This document shows, in pieces, positions 8,932 to 19,025 of a stretch of 64,000 nucleotides of DNA. The notes beneath the pieces are model-generated. The model made no database searches and was not told the DNA's origin. It was given only the letters and a program-made list of their open reading frames with translations. This DNA is from Alteromonas profundi (lineage in GTDB: Bacteria; Pseudomonadota; Gammaproteobacteria; Enterobacterales; Alteromonadaceae). The number at the start of each line of letters is the position of its first letter. The first letter of the stretch is position 1. The stretch is taken from positions 1-64,000 of the forward strand of contig NZ_JAAAWN010000008.1 in NCBI RefSeq assembly GCF_010500865.1, written 5' to 3'. The translations under genes were made by a program, and so were the position numbers.

Positions 8932-9057
8932 ATGTTGCTAACTATGCTTAAAGACCCTGTGGTATGGGGCTCTCTACTGGGTATTGGCATTATTGTAGGT
9001 ATGATGGTGTATTATACGTACCTGTTTATGCACAACAGCGCAGATGCAGATAAATAA
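8932..9057 (+). CDS. 41-aa single-span membrane protein, DUF3149-like
   Basis: Short N-terminus MLLTMLKDPVVWG, one hydrophobic span (about residues 13-33: SLLGIGIIVGMMVYYTYLFM) and a polar tail. AGGAG at 8919-8923 is a good ribosome binding site 8 nt before the ATG. The DPV..GSL...I..GM pattern fits small DUF3149 membrane proteins as I remember them, whose function is unknown. Upstream FNR-like and Fur-like sites suggest induction without oxygen and control by iron. It converges on smrB with an 18-bp gap. Family label is moderately sure; reality as a gene is well supported. Confidence 0.7.
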   Translation: MLLTMLKDPVVWGSLLGIGIIVGMMVYYTYLFMHNSADADK

Positions 9058-9075
9058 AATATAAAAGCGGTTACA

Positions 9076-9669
9076 TCAAAGTTTGCTATTGGGCAGGGGA
9101 ACGTCAATTAGTACTAATAATGAGGCTTGTCCCCCGTATTCTAATGGCGCCTGATGAAATGCTTTTACATAAGGATGTTGTATTAAGTAATGGGGCAAAG
9201 CTGCTTTTAATACGCCCTGCCCAAAGCCGTGCATAATGGATACGCAATCGATGAGTTCTTTGCGGGCCGTATGAATAAGCGCAGCTATTTCAGCTTTCGC
9301 TGTTTCTCGCGTCATGCCGTGTAAATCCAGCATAAACTCTGGTGAGAAATCACCGCGTCTTAGTTGTTTTAATACATGAGTAGCGACATCTTCGCGGCAA
9401 TACCGCATAGGCCCTTCAGTAGGTAATGCAGCTTGATACATATCAGAAAAGCTAAAGCTAGCAGCTAAGTGCTTGCTTCGCTTTACATTATGCACTCCTG
9501 CTTGGCGCTTCTTCTGGGCCAAGGCCGCAACCTTATCGGGTGATATTTTGTCTTGCTCTATGGGTGTCACGCCTTTCATGGCATCAGCAAACGAAAAGTT
9601 GGATTCTTCCACCTTTGTGGGTGTCTGCTGTTTCTTCATGGCTTTTAGTTCTTTTTTAAATGCTTTCAT
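9076..9669 (-). CDS. smrB: SmrB, ribosome-associated Smr-domain endonuclease
   Basis: 197 aa; the C-terminal Smr domain contains LDLHGMTRETA (about 114-124) and HGFGQGVLK (about 147-155), the two hallmark motifs. In E. coli SmrB cleaves mRNA between collided ribosomes during rescue. The N-terminal half is a charged, partly disordered extension like that of enterobacterial SmrB. It is divergent from prmB; the smrB-prmB-aroC order is conserved in gammaproteobacteria, which supports the assignment. Confidence 0.88.
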   Translation of the reverse strand: MKAFKKELKAMKKQQTPTKVEESNFSFADAMKGVTPIEQDKISPDKVAALAQKKRQAGVHNVKRSKHLAASFSFSDMYQAALPTEGPMRYCREDVATHVLKQLRRGDFSPEFMLDLHGMTRETAKAEIAALIHTARKELIDCVSIMHGFGQGVLKAALPHYLIQHPYVKAFHQAPLEYGGQASLLVLIDVPLPNSKL

Positions 9670-9756
9670 TCTGAACCATTTGGCAAATTAACGTGGGCGC
9701 GAGCGTTATCTTTGGGTATGATACCAGTTTTCATATTCCTGATGTACCCAAGCCTC

Positions 9757-10692
9757 ATGACCGACAAGTTTTACTTAGAAGAAGCCATCGAAGATTTGCA
9801 CACTATACAAGACATGGTGCGATGGGCCACAAGCCGCTTTAATGATGCTGCGTTATATTTTGGTCACGGTACCGACAACGCGTGGGATGAGGCGGTAAGT
9901 CTCGTAACACAAGCGTTGCATTTACCGCACCCATTGGTGGTGCAAGAAAGCAGTAATTTGTTTGCTTCTCGCTTAACTAAAAGCGAACGCGAAAAAGTAG
10001 CAGAGCTTGTGCTAAAGCGTGTCCAAACACGTATGCCTTTGCCATATATAACCAATGAAGCATGGTTTTGTGGTTTGCCCTTCTATGTAGATGAACGGGT
10101 ACTTATTCCTCGTTCACCTTTTGCCGAACTTATTCAAAACGAATTTGCCCCTTTTTTAGAATCGTCACCTTCCAGTATTTTAGATATGTGTACAGGCGGT
10201 GGTTGTATTGCTATAGCGCTCGCGCATGCGTACCCAGATGCACAGGTTGATGCGGTAGATATTAGCTCTGATGCATTAGAAGTAGCAGATATCAATATTC
10301 AAGAGCATGGTTTAAGCCATCGTGTTTACCCTATTCAGTCCGATCTTTTCGCAAGTTTAACGGGGCAAAGGTACAACCTTATTGTGTCTAACCCGCCATA
10401 TGTTGACGCAGAAGATATGGCAGATTTGCCCGATGAATATCACCATGAGCCGGAACTCGCACTTGCCGCCGGGGAAGACGGGTTAGAGTTGGTTGATATC
10501 ATGCTACGTGAAGCGCCCACTTACCTCAATGATGGTGGCTGGCTATTTGTAGAAGTAGGCAATAGTGAAGTACATATGAACCGCAGATTCCCTGGTTTAG
10601 AGGTTATCTGGTTAGAATTTGAAAACGGTGGTTCAGGTATTTTTGCCGTGAGCAAAGATACACTGGTAACGCATTTTAGTAGTAAGGATTAA
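9757..10692 (+). CDS. prmB: Ribosomal protein uL3 glutamine N5-methyltransferase PrmB
   Basis: The chosen ATG at 9757 gives 311 aa starting MTDKFYLEEAIEDLHTIQDM, which lines up with the E. coli N-terminus; the frame extends upstream to 9712 but the added residues have no counterpart and no clear ribosome binding site. The SAM-binding motif is LDMCTGGGCIAIA and the catalytic NPPY motif is IVSNPPYVDAEDM. The protein methylates a Gln of ribosomal protein uL3 in E. coli. It is followed 9 bp later by aroC. Confidence 0.93.
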   Translation: MTDKFYLEEAIEDLHTIQDMVRWATSRFNDAALYFGHGTDNAWDEAVSLVTQALHLPHPLVVQESSNLFASRLTKSEREKVAELVLKRVQTRMPLPYITNEAWFCGLPFYVDERVLIPRSPFAELIQNEFAPFLESSPSSILDMCTGGGCIAIALAHAYPDAQVDAVDISSDALEVADINIQEHGLSHRVYPIQSDLFASLTGQRYNLIVSNPPYVDAEDMADLPDEYHHEPELALAAGEDGLELVDIMLREAPTYLNDGGWLFVEVGNSEVHMNRRFPGLEVIWLEFENGGSGIFAVSKDTLVTHFSSKD

Positions 10693-10701
10693 TAGTTAAT
10701 T

Positions 10702-11799
10702 ATGTCAGGTAACAGCTTCGGAAAACTTTTCACTGTAACTACATTCGGTGAGAGCCACGGCATTGCCATTGGTGGTGTAGTAGACGGTTGCCCTCCGGGC
10801 CTTGAAATTACTGAAGAAGATCTTCAGGTCGATTTAGACAGACGTAAACCGGGTACATCTCGCTACACCACGGCGCGCAGGGAAGATGACGAAGTACAAA
10901 TTTTATCTGGCGTGTTTGAAGGAAAAACCACGGGTACTAGTATCGGTCTTTTGATCAAAAATAAGGACCAGCGTAGTCAAGATTATGGCAACATTAAAGA
11001 CCGCTTTCGCCCCGGCCATGCCGACTATACCTATGACCAGAAGTACGGTAGCCGTGACTACCGTGGTGGCGGGCGTTCCTCGGCCCGTGAAACCGCGATC
11101 CGCGTTGCAGCAGGTGGTATAGCGAAAAAATACCTTAAAGAAGTTCATGGCATCGAAGTATTAGGTTATTTATCTGAACTAGGCCCTATTGCAGTAGACA
11201 AAGTAGACCATAGCATTACAAATACCAATCCATTCTTTTGTCCTGATGAAAGCAAATTAGAGGCGTTAGATGAATACATGCGCGACCTTAAAAAGTCAGG
11301 CGATAGTATAGGGGCTAAAGTATCCGTAGTTGTCAAGAATGTACCGGTAGGCCTAGGCGAACCTGTATTTGATAGGTTAGATGCAGAAATAGCCCACGCT
11401 ATGATGGGTATTAACGCTGTGAAGGGGGTTGAAATTGGAGACGGCTTTGACGTCATAAACCAAAAAGGCAGTGAACATCGCGATACTCTTACACCTGAAG
11501 GTTTTTCTTCTAATCATGCTGGTGGCGTATTAGGAGGCATCTCCACGGGGCAAGATATTGAAGTACACATGGCACTAAAACCTACGTCGAGTATTTCAGT
11601 ACCGGGTAAAACCATCAATAAAGATAATGAGTCTATAGATATTGTTACCAAAGGTCGTCACGATCCCTGCGTTGGTATTCGAGCAGTACCTATTGCCGAA
11701 GCTATGATGGCCATTGTACTTATGGATCATCTTCTTCGCCATCGTGCTCAGAATGCTGGCGTTCAGTCTTCAACACAAGCTATCGCTGGCAAAGCGTAA
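10702..11799 (+). CDS. aroC: Chorismate synthase
   Basis: 365 aa, the usual length. Conserved motifs: [11 protein letters not shown] near the N-terminus, [10 protein letters not shown] and [12 protein letters not shown] in the middle, and the late segment [18 protein letters not shown]. It converts 5-enolpyruvylshikimate-3-phosphate to chorismate using reduced FMN, the last shared step of aromatic synthesis. It is probably cotranscribed with prmB and has its own terminator at 11819-11847. Confidence 0.97.
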   Translation: MSGNSFGKLFTVTTFGESHGIAIGGVVDGCPPGLEITEEDLQVDLDRRKPGTSRYTTARREDDEVQILSGVFEGKTTGTSIGLLIKNKDQRSQDYGNIKDRFRPGHADYTYDQKYGSRDYRGGGRSSARETAIRVAAGGIAKKYLKEVHGIEVLGYLSELGPIAVDKVDHSITNTNPFFCPDESKLEALDEYMRDLKKSGDSIGAKVSVVVKNVPVGLGEPVFDRLDAEIAHAMMGINAVKGVEIGDGFDVINQKGSEHRDTLTPEGFSSNHAGGVLGGISTGQDIEVHMALKPTSSISVPGKTINKDNESIDIVTKGRHDPCVGIRAVPIAEAMMAIVLMDHLLRHRAQNAGVQSSTQAIAGKA

Positions 11800-11818
11800 G
11801 CCTTTGTCTATTGTTAAC

Positions 11819-11847
11819 GCCATAGGCCTTCGGTCTATGGCGTTTTT
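11819..11847 (+). terminator. Intrinsic terminator after aroC
   Basis: GCCATAGGCC (11819-11828) pairs with GGTCTATGGC (11832-11841) including one G-T wobble, with a TTC loop. Five T (11843-11847) follow. The downstream MFS gene begins just after, so this separates the two units at least partly. Confidence 0.8.
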
Positions 11848-11864
11848 GCATACGGAGTTGTGCA

Positions 11865-13025
11865 TTGTCTCTCGTTCGTTCAAAACACCTTATTATTCTC
11901 GCCTTAACTTACTGGCTGTATTTTGGTCAATTAGGCGTGCTCGTTCCCTATTTAGGCATTTTTCTCGATGGTAGAGGGTTCACCTCTGCCGAAATAGGCG
12001 AATTGTTCGCGGTCATTACTCTTGCGCGTATATTAGGGCCTGGCCTCTGGGCCGGTATAGCAGATAAAAACGGTAACACTGTTGCCGTGTTGCGCTTAGG
12101 CTGCTTTTTAACCGTGGTGACTTTCTGTAGTGTTTTCTACTTCTCTGGCTTTTGGGGGTTAACCCTATCGTTCGGTTTAATGATGATGTTTTGGACGGCT
12201 GTATTGCCTCAGCTTGAAGTGATCACTATGCAGTCTGTGGCTACAAGCCGCGCAACGTATGGGCAGATAAGATTGTGGGGAAGCGTTGGGTTCATTTGTC
12301 TAACCATGGCGGTAGGCAAAGCGTTAGACGTATTTTCAAGCGAAACACCTGTCTATGCGAGTGTTGGCGTACTATCGCTGTTATTTATCACTGCCCTGTT
12401 TATACGCGCGCCACAGGTAAAAAACACATCAACGACGGGCAGCGGCCATATCTGGCAGTATTTACGCCAGCGCCCCTTTGCCGTTTTTATTTTCGCATCG
12501 GCCTGCCTTCAAATTAGTTTTGGTGCTTACTATGGTTTTTTTGCGCTTTATCTACGGGACTTAGGATACAGCGGACAACAAACCGGTATTTTCATCGCGT
12601 TAGGCGTGTTGGCCGAAGTGGGCATATTTTTGCTGGCCAGCCGCCTTATACAAGCGTTTGGTGTGTGGAATCTACTTTTTGCGAGCTTGATATTAACCGG
12701 TGTACGCTGGTATGCGCTGGGCGCATTAGCAGAATCAATGTGGGTAATATTAATAAGCCAACTCGTTCACGCTCTTAGCTTTGGCTTAACCCATGCGGTA
12801 TCGGTACACTTTATTCATCAATTCCTGCCCCCTTCGTTTCATAGCCGCGGCCAAGCTATTTACATTAGCGTCGCCTTTGGGTTTGGCGGCGCTCTTGGTA
12901 ACTATATGGCAGGTCAACAGTGGGATCAGGGGAATAATGCTTTTGTTACCTTTACCACCGCCGCGGCGTTTTCTGTCATAGGAGCTTTATCTTTGCTACT
13001 TTGTAAGAAAAAAGAGATGGGCTAA
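11865..13025 (+). CDS. MFS transporter, HcaT/YcaD-like
   Basis: 386 aa with about 12 membrane spans; TTG start at 11865 chosen because GGAG (11853-11857) lies upstream and no ATG precedes the first span. The N-terminus YWLYFGQLGVLVPYLGIFLDGRGFTSAEIGEL and the later GQIRLWGSVGF segment resemble the phenylpropionate-permease-like (MFS_1_like) family. The substrate cannot be predicted. It is convergent with spoVR, 11 bp apart. Confidence 0.8.
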   Translation: MSLVRSKHLIILALTYWLYFGQLGVLVPYLGIFLDGRGFTSAEIGELFAVITLARILGPGLWAGIADKNGNTVAVLRLGCFLTVVTFCSVFYFSGFWGLTLSFGLMMMFWTAVLPQLEVITMQSVATSRATYGQIRLWGSVGFICLTMAVGKALDVFSSETPVYASVGVLSLLFITALFIRAPQVKNTSTTGSGHIWQYLRQRPFAVFIFASACLQISFGAYYGFFALYLRDLGYSGQQTGIFIALGVLAEVGIFLLASRLIQAFGVWNLLFASLILTGVRWYALGALAESMWVILISQLVHALSFGLTHAVSVHFIHQFLPPSFHSRGQAIYISVAFGFGGALGNYMAGQQWDQGNNAFVTFTTAAAFSVIGALSLLLCKKKEMG

Positions 13026-13036
13026 TTGCCAGGCAC

Positions 13037-14608
13037 CTAGCTTTCCGCTCGCTTACATTCAGCGAGCGGCTTTATGCTACCATCGGCCATCTCTTGCTCT
13101 AGCTTCACATCAAACTTCCAAAGCCGGTGTAAGTGCCGCATTACTTCATCTTTTGAAGACGCTAAAGGAATATCGTTTTGTGAAATATACCGCAAAGTAA
13201 GTGAGCGATCGCCTCTTACATCAACACAATACACCTGAATATTAGGCTCAAGGTTACTTAAGTTATATTGCGCTGATAACTTTTCTCGAATGTACTGATA
13301 TCCTCTTTCATCGTGAATCGCTGAAACATTAAGGTGGGGCTGGTTACTGTCATCTTCAATCGCAAAAAACTTAAAGTCGCGCATTAACTTAGGCGATAGA
13401 AATTGGCTAACAAAGCTCTCATCTTTAAAGTTTTCCATCGCAAAGTGGACGGTTTCCAACCAATCTTTTCCTGCAATGGTGGGCAAGTAGGTATAGTCTT
13501 CATCAGTGGGTGTCTCGCATACCCGCTTAATATCCATGAACATGGCAAAGCCTAGTGCATAGGGATTAATCCCTGAATAGTAGGGGCTATTATATTCAGG
13601 TTGCATGACAACACTGGAGTGGCTATGTAGAAACTCCATCATGAACCGGTCGCTAACTAAACGTTGGTCGTACATTTCGTTAAGTATGTGGTAATGCCAG
13701 AAACACGCCCACCCTTCATTCATTACTTGGGTTTGTTTTTGCGGATAAAAGTATTGAGACATTTTGCGCACAATGCGAACCAATTCGCGCTGCCAAGGCT
13801 CCAATAAAGGTGCATTTTTTTCAATAAAGTACAATAGGTTTTCTTGGGGCTCTTGAGGAAAGCGAGGGGCAGAGGTTTTTTTTATATCGCGATGCTCAGG
13901 CAGGGTACGCCAAAGTTCATTAACTTGAGATTGTAGATAGCTTTCACGTTCTTTTTGCCTATTTTGCTCCTCTTGTAAGGATATTTTTTGCGGCCTTTTA
14001 TACCTATCAACACCATAATTCATCAACGCGTGACAGGAATCTAAGATACTTTCCACTTCCTCCACACCGTACTTTTGCTCACATTTACTAATGTACTGTT
14101 TAGCGAAAACAAGATAATCAATAATCGAATCAGCGTCTGTCCAAGTTTTAAATAGGTAGTTACCTTTAAAAAATGAATTATGCCCATAACAGGCATGAGC
14201 CATAACCAGCGCTTGCATAGTGATGGTATTTTCTTCCATTAAATAGGCAATACACGGGTTTGAGTTAATTACAATTTCATAGGCTAAGCCCATTTGTCCG
14301 CGACGATATTGTTGTTCTGTTTGAATAAACTTTTTGCCAAAAGACCAATGCGTATAGTGCAGAGGCATGCCTATGCTAGCGTAAGCATCCATCATTTGTT
14401 CGGCGGTAATCACTTCTATTTGGTTAGGATAGGTGTCGAGTTTGAAATCTTTAGCAATACGGTCTATTTCAGCCTCATATTGTGATAATAATGGAAACGA
14501 CCAGTCTGGTCCGTCATCAAGCATGTGAATAGCGCCTTTTCCCCCTTTAGGGCGATGGGGGTCCTGTGAGGGACGGGATGCTGTTTGATAGGTGGGAGAT
14601 GCTGCCAT
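13037..14608 (-). CDS. SpoVR family protein (YcgB-like)
   Basis: 523 aa from ATG at 14608, chosen because AAGGAG lies 6 nt upstream and the start follows the yeaH stop by one base; the longer frame to 14704 overlaps yeaH. Family motifs include YHYHI-like QVMNEGWACFWHYHILNEMYD, NPCIAYLMEENT and the GINPYALGF segment. The function is not firmly known; SpoVR affects the spore cortex in Bacillus, and in proteobacteria it travels with yeaH and yeaG. The gene is last in a three-gene minus-strand operon here. Confidence 0.9.
   Translation of the reverse strand: MAASPTYQTASRPSQDPHRPKGGKGAIHMLDDGPDWSFPLLSQYEAEIDRIAKDFKLDTYPNQIEVITAEQMMDAYASIGMPLHYTHWSFGKKFIQTEQQYRRGQMGLAYEIVINSNPCIAYLMEENTITMQALVMAHACYGHNSFFKGNYLFKTWTDADSIIDYLVFAKQYISKCEQKYGVEEVESILDSCHALMNYGVDRYKRPQKISLQEEQNRQKERESYLQSQVNELWRTLPEHRDIKKTSAPRFPQEPQENLLYFIEKNAPLLEPWQRELVRIVRKMSQYFYPQKQTQVMNEGWACFWHYHILNEMYDQRLVSDRFMMEFLHSHSSVVMQPEYNSPYYSGINPYALGFAMFMDIKRVCETPTDEDYTYLPTIAGKDWLETVHFAMENFKDESFVSQFLSPKLMRDFKFFAIEDDSNQPHLNVSAIHDERGYQYIREKLSAQYNLSNLEPNIQVYCVDVRGDRSLTLRYISQNDIPLASSKDEVMRHLHRLWKFDVKLEQEMADGSIKPLAECKRAES
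13045..13072 (+). terminator. Possible terminator of the MFS gene inside the 3' end of spoVR
   Basis: CCGCTCGCT (13045-13053) and AGCGAGCGG (13061-13069) form a perfect 9-bp stem with a 7-nt loop, then CTTT. The T-tract is short. The hairpin lies within the last codons of spoVR on the other strand. Confidence 0.4.
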
Positions 14609-14609
14609 A

Positions 14610-15896
14610 CTAAGCTCCTTGGTTGCTCGATAACTCGGTTCGCTTGAATAACTCTCTAAATACAGGGTAGATGTCGTTTTGCGATTGAATGTGTTTACAT
14701 ACAAAGTTATCGAAAACCCGCGCTACACTTTCGTATTCCCGCCATAAGCTTTGATGCTGGCGCTCAGTAATTTCTATGTAGGCGAAGTAACGTAGCCTTG
14801 GAAGGATATGTTTGACCAGTAATTCGCTGCAGTGAGGAGAGTCGTCCGCCCAGTTGTCGCCATCTGATGCTTGGGCTGCATAAATGTTCCAATTAGCATC
14901 GCTGTATCTATCGCGCACTATCTCATCCATTAGTTTTAACGCGCTAGAAACAATGGTGCCGCCGGTTTCCTGCGAATAAAAGAATTCTTGCTCATCTACC
15001 TCTTTCGCTTGGGTATGGTGGCGAATGTACACAACCTCCACGTTTTCATAGGTGCGGGTTAAAAAGAGGTAAAGTAAAATATAAAAACGCTTTGCCATGT
15101 CTTTGGTGGCTTGATCCATAGAGCCGGACACATCCATTAAGCAAAACATAACCGCTTTACTTGATGGGATAGGGCGTTTGTCATAATTTTTAAAGCGTAA
15201 GTCAAACGTATCGATAAAGGGGATCTTTGCGATTTTCGCTTTAAGCTGTTCGATTTCTTTTGAAATGCTAAGGTAGTAATCGGTATTTTCCATTCCCTTA
15301 GCGGCCAATTCATCCCGTTCTTCTTCAAGGGCTTTTAATTTCTTTCTATCACTACCACTAAGCGCGATGCGCCTGGCCACCGAACCTTTCAGCGATCGTA
15401 CTATATCTAAATTGCTTGGCACCCCATCGGTTTGAAAGCCCGCCCGGTAAGTTTCATATAGCACCGCTTTATCAAACTGATTTTTCTTCAAGTTTGGAAG
15501 CGCTAAGTCATCGAACAATAAGTCTAAATATTCATCTTTTGAAATAGAGAATATAAACTCATCTTCTCCTTGTCCACTGTCTGAGGCATCGCCGTCGCCG
15601 CTTCCTTGTCCCTGTCCTTCTGGGGGGCGGGCTATTTGATCGCCCGCGATAAACTGGTCATTACCAGGGTGCACCATTTCTCGTTTGCCCCCTTTACCGG
15701 TATGAAAAATAGGCTCAGAAATATCCCGGGTGGGAATACTAATTTTCTCACCGGTTTCCAAGTCTGTAACCGAACGATTACCCACAGCGTCAGATACCGC
15801 ACGCTTTATTTGCTGTTTATAGCGTTTTAAAAAGCGTTGTCGGTTTACCGTGCTTTTGCCTTTGCTATTAAGGCGTCTGTCAATAAAATGTGCCAT
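14610..15896 (-). CDS. yeaH: YeaH/YhbH family protein (VWA-like)
   Basis: About 428 aa from ATG at 15896 (start [15 protein letters not shown], matching E. coli YeaH); a GTG six bases upstream is possible but has no advantage. The N-terminal region is basic with a low-complexity Gly/Asp/Ser-rich linker (about 94-112). The C-terminal half has the MIDAS-type motif [20 protein letters not shown] and the conserved [15 protein letters not shown]. In E. coli it works with the YeaG kinase in nutrient stress. Lies between yeaG and spoVR in the conserved order. Confidence 0.93.
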   Translation of the reverse strand: MAHFIDRRLNSKGKSTVNRQRFLKRYKQQIKRAVSDAVGNRSVTDLETGEKISIPTRDISEPIFHTGKGGKREMVHPGNDQFIAGDQIARPPEGQGQGSGDGDASDSGQGEDEFIFSISKDEYLDLLFDDLALPNLKKNQFDKAVLYETYRAGFQTDGVPSNLDIVRSLKGSVARRIALSGSDRKKLKALEEERDELAAKGMENTDYYLSISKEIEQLKAKIAKIPFIDTFDLRFKNYDKRPIPSSKAVMFCLMDVSGSMDQATKDMAKRFYILLYLFLTRTYENVEVVYIRHHTQAKEVDEQEFFYSQETGGTIVSSALKLMDEIVRDRYSDANWNIYAAQASDGDNWADDSPHCSELLVKHILPRLRYFAYIEITERQHQSLWREYESVARVFDNFVCKHIQSQNDIYPVFRELFKRTELSSNQGA

Positions 15897-15968
15897 AAAC
15901 ACCTGCTTATCGTAAGGTGAACTACTTTCTACATGTATTGGGCCATCCGTGGCTGATCGCGATGTTAT

Positions 15969-17891
15969 TCACGATGCTTTGCGAACACGCAGGTACCACT
16001 CGCACAGCAGTCTGACTTGTTTTTGCGTATAGCCTTTCTCTTTCATGCGATTTACAAAGTCGTCGTGTTTCTTTTGCTCCTCGGCAGAGCCTTTCGTATT
16101 AAAGGAAATAACAGGAAGTAAGTCCTCTGTGTTAGAGAACATTTTTTTCTCAATTACAGTTCGCAGCTTTTCATAACTGGTCCAAGCTGGATTTTTGCCC
16201 TCATTATTCGCCCGTGCGCGCAGCACAAAATTAACAATTTCGTTCCTAAAATCTTTCGGGTTGCTAATCCCAGCGGGTTTTTCAGTTTTTTCTAATTCGG
16301 CATTTAATGCGCTACGGTCGAATAATTGGCCAGTTTCTGGGTCGCGATATTCTTGGTCTTGTATCCAAAAATCGGCATAGGTAACATATCGGTCAAATAA
16401 ATTTTGACCGTATTCAGAGTACGATTCTAAATAGGCGGTTTGAATTTCTTTTCCAATAAACTCCACATACCTTGGGATAAGGAAACCTTTTAAGTACTCC
16501 AAATACTGATCGCTGATATCTTGTGGAAATTGTTCGCGCTCTATTTGCCGTTCGAGTACGTAGAAAAGGTGAACAGGGTTGGCCGCCACTTCTTGATGGT
16601 CGAAATTAAACACCCGCGATAAAATTTTAAATGCAAAGCGGGTGGATAACCCTTCCATACCTTCATCAACGCCAGCATAGTCGCGGTACTCTTGATACGA
16701 TTTCGCTTTTGGATCTGTGTCTTTTAAGCTTTCCCCGTCATACACCCGCATTTTTGAGAATATGCTAGAATTTTCTGGTTCTTTTAAACGTGAAAGCACA
16801 GTGAATTGGGCTAAGCACTCCAGGGTGTCGGGGGCGCAGGGCGCGCCTTTTAATTCGCTCGTGTCCAACAGCTTTTGATAGATGCGGATCTCTTCACTTA
16901 CCCGTAAGCAATAGGGCACTTTGACAATATAGACTCTGTCTAAAAAAGCTTCGTTATTTTTATTGTTTTTAAAGGTTTGCCATTCAGACTCGTTAGAATG
17001 GGCTAAGATGAGTCCGTCAAAAGGAAGGGCAGAAAAACCCTCAGTGGGATTATAGTTACCTTCTTGGGTGGCGGTAAGGAGTGGATGTAGTACTTTTATC
17101 GGCGCTTTAAACATTTCCACAAATTCCATTAGCCCTTGGTTCGCCTTACACAGCGAGCCTGAGTAGCTATATGCATCAGGATCATTTTGTGCAAATTGCT
17201 CTAGCCGTCGAATGTCTACTTTACCCACTAGCGCAGAAATATCTTGGTTGTTCTCATCCCCAGGCTCGGTTTTCGCAATACCCACCTGATCAAGGATAGA
17301 AGGATACACGCGTACGACTTTGAATTTTGTAATATCACCATTGAACTCATGCAGGCGCTTGCGTGCCCATGGCGACATAATCGTTTTTAAATAACGTTTT
17401 GGGATGCCATATTCTTGCTCTAAAAGATGTCCATCTTCTTGTGCATCAAAAAGACAGAACGGATGGTCATTAACCGGCGAGCCCTTCAGTACGTAAATAG
17501 GCACTTTTTGCATTAATGCTTTAAGTTTTTCCGCTAGTGACGATTTACCGCCGCCCACTGGGCCTAGCAAATAAAGTATTTGCTTCTTCTCTTCTAGCCC
17601 TTGCGCAGCGTGCTTTAAATACGAAACTATCTGCTCTATTGACTCTTCCATGCCATAGAATTCGTTGAAGGCTGGATAGCGTGACACCACACGGTTGGAG
17701 AAAATACGACTAAGTGCAGGGTCGGTGGACGTGTCCACCATTTGCGGCTCGCCAATGGCTTTCAGTAAACGTTCCGCAGCGCTGGAATAGGCTGATGCAT
17801 CTGACTTACAAATATCCAAGAATTCTTGGATTGTGAACTCTTCTTGCTTTCGCTCTTCATATCGGTTTTGGTAGTGTTCAAAAATCCCCAT
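15969..17891 (-). CDS. yeaG: PrkA-type serine protein kinase YeaG
   Basis: 640 aa from ATG at 17891, preceded by AGAGGT; the frame upstream to 17915 lacks a ribosome binding site and similarity. The AAA+ part has Walker A GPVGGGKSSLAEKL (about 105-118). The conserved C-terminal kinase-like domain includes ADFWIQDQEYRDPETGQLFD. It matches E. coli YeaG along its whole length but is four residues shorter around YVLKGSPVNDHPF. Known role: stress and nitrogen-starvation response together with YeaH. First gene of the yeaG-yeaH-spoVR unit. Confidence 0.95.
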   Translation of the reverse strand: MGIFEHYQNRYEERKQEEFTIQEFLDICKSDASAYSSAAERLLKAIGEPQMVDTSTDPALSRIFSNRVVSRYPAFNEFYGMEESIEQIVSYLKHAAQGLEEKKQILYLLGPVGGGKSSLAEKLKALMQKVPIYVLKGSPVNDHPFCLFDAQEDGHLLEQEYGIPKRYLKTIMSPWARKRLHEFNGDITKFKVVRVYPSILDQVGIAKTEPGDENNQDISALVGKVDIRRLEQFAQNDPDAYSYSGSLCKANQGLMEFVEMFKAPIKVLHPLLTATQEGNYNPTEGFSALPFDGLILAHSNESEWQTFKNNKNNEAFLDRVYIVKVPYCLRVSEEIRIYQKLLDTSELKGAPCAPDTLECLAQFTVLSRLKEPENSSIFSKMRVYDGESLKDTDPKAKSYQEYRDYAGVDEGMEGLSTRFAFKILSRVFNFDHQEVAANPVHLFYVLERQIEREQFPQDISDQYLEYLKGFLIPRYVEFIGKEIQTAYLESYSEYGQNLFDRYVTYADFWIQDQEYRDPETGQLFDRSALNAELEKTEKPAGISNPKDFRNEIVNFVLRARANNEGKNPAWTSYEKLRTVIEKKMFSNTEDLLPVISFNTKGSAEEQKKHDDFVNRMKEKGYTQKQVRLLCEWYLRVRKAS

Positions 17892-17986
17892 AAATACCTC
17901 TAAAAAAACGGTCACCCGTAATTTCAGCTTAGACGGTATTGGAGAAAATGGGAGGAATTTACATAAGACTTGCGATGATTGACATG

Positions 17987-18013
17987 AAAAAGCCCGTTAT
18001 GTAAACGGGCTTT
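17987..18013 (-). terminator. Intrinsic terminator after sodB
   Basis: AAAGCCCGTT (17989-17998) and AACGGGCTTT (18004-18013) form a 10-bp stem with a 5-nt loop; on the minus strand the stem ends in a run of T (complement of A 17987-17991). Confidence 0.85.
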
Positions 18014-18044
18014 GTAATTCGGTTAATCTCTGATTAACAGAAGA

Positions 18045-18629
18045 TTATTTTGCGAAGTTCTCGCTAGCGAATTCCCAGTTAACAAGCGCCCAGAAATTTT
18101 CTAGGTACTTAGGACGTGCATTACGGTAATCAATGTAGTAAGCGTGCTCCCACAAATCAACAGTAAGCACTGGCGTGTACTCTTCACCAGAAATCGGTGT
18201 TTCAGCGTTGCTGGTGTTCACGATGTCTAGGCTGCCATCAGTGGTTTTTACTAGCCACGTCCAGCTTGAACCAAAGTTGTTTACCGCTTTGTCATTAAAC
18301 GCTGCTTGGAAATCAGCGAACGAGCCCCATTTAGCGTTAATTGCATCAGCAAGTTCGCTACTTGGCTCACCGCCACCATTTGGGCTTAGACAATGCCAGT
18401 AGAATGTGTGGTTCCAAACCTGTGCCGCGTTATTGAAAACACCACCTTCAGAAGATTTGATAATTTCTTCAAGGCTTTTGTTTTCCATGTCTGTACCTTC
18501 AACTAAACCGTTAAGTTTAGTGACGTAAGTCGCGTGATGCTTGCCATAGTGGTAGTCCAGCGTCTCAGAAGAGATATGCGGTTCAAGTGCATTTTTTTCG
18601 TATGGTAAAGCTGGTAGTTCAAAAGCCAT
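18045..18629 (-). CDS. sodB: Iron superoxide dismutase
   Basis: 194 aa, the normal length. Metal ligands are visible: first His in [11 protein letters not shown], second in [10 protein letters not shown], and Asp/His in the [10 protein letters not shown] segment. The [20 protein letters not shown] stretch is typical of the iron enzyme of gammaproteobacteria. It detoxifies superoxide in the cytoplasm. A GGAGACC-like ribosome binding site precedes the ATG. Single gene with its own terminator. A 6-bp inverted repeat GCTCGC/GCGAGC (18661-18684) lies in the leader. Confidence 0.96.
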   Translation of the reverse strand: MAFELPALPYEKNALEPHISSETLDYHYGKHHATYVTKLNGLVEGTDMENKSLEEIIKSSEGGVFNNAAQVWNHTFYWHCLSPNGGGEPSSELADAINAKWGSFADFQAAFNDKAVNNFGSSWTWLVKTTDGSLDIVNTSNAETPISGEEYTPVLTVDLWEHAYYIDYRNARPKYLENFWALVNWEFASENFAK

Positions 18630-19025
18630 ATCGGTCTCCGTTTCGGTTTTGTGTTGTTTAGCTCGCTATGCCTGTCCGGCGAGCCACAGATGCTCATAAT
18701 AGTACAACATTCTCATCGTTGCACTCACACTCTCGTGTCATATATGTAGGGATGAAATTTTATAACTCAATGACAAATTTATGAAAAATACATAAAAGCT
18801 GCGATTTTAGTATTACACAGTTTAGCTGTATCATTCTATAGGTAGCGTTAGCGTCTTTGAACAGATCACACTCGCCCCCTTATTCTGGCTTATTTTGTTT
18901 CCTTCAAATGCAGGTATTTGCTCCTGGGGGCGGTGAATCCCCATGCACTTTTGTGTTAAACTGCCTTGAATTCACATTCGTCGACTCCCATATAGTACGA
19001 ATAAAATTTCCGCTGAGAGGATCCT
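18630..19025. other. Divergent intergenic region sodB/grxD
   Basis: No gene seen. It should hold both promoters; a short inverted repeat (GCTCGC 18661-18666, GCGAGC 18679-18684) is in the presumed sodB leader. No convincing Fur box was found. Confidence 0.5.

Noticed and set aside
14609-14704. Longer N-terminus of the SpoVR protein
   Set aside because: It overlaps the yeaH coding end out of frame; the ATG at 14608 has AAGGAG and immediate coupling to the yeaH stop.
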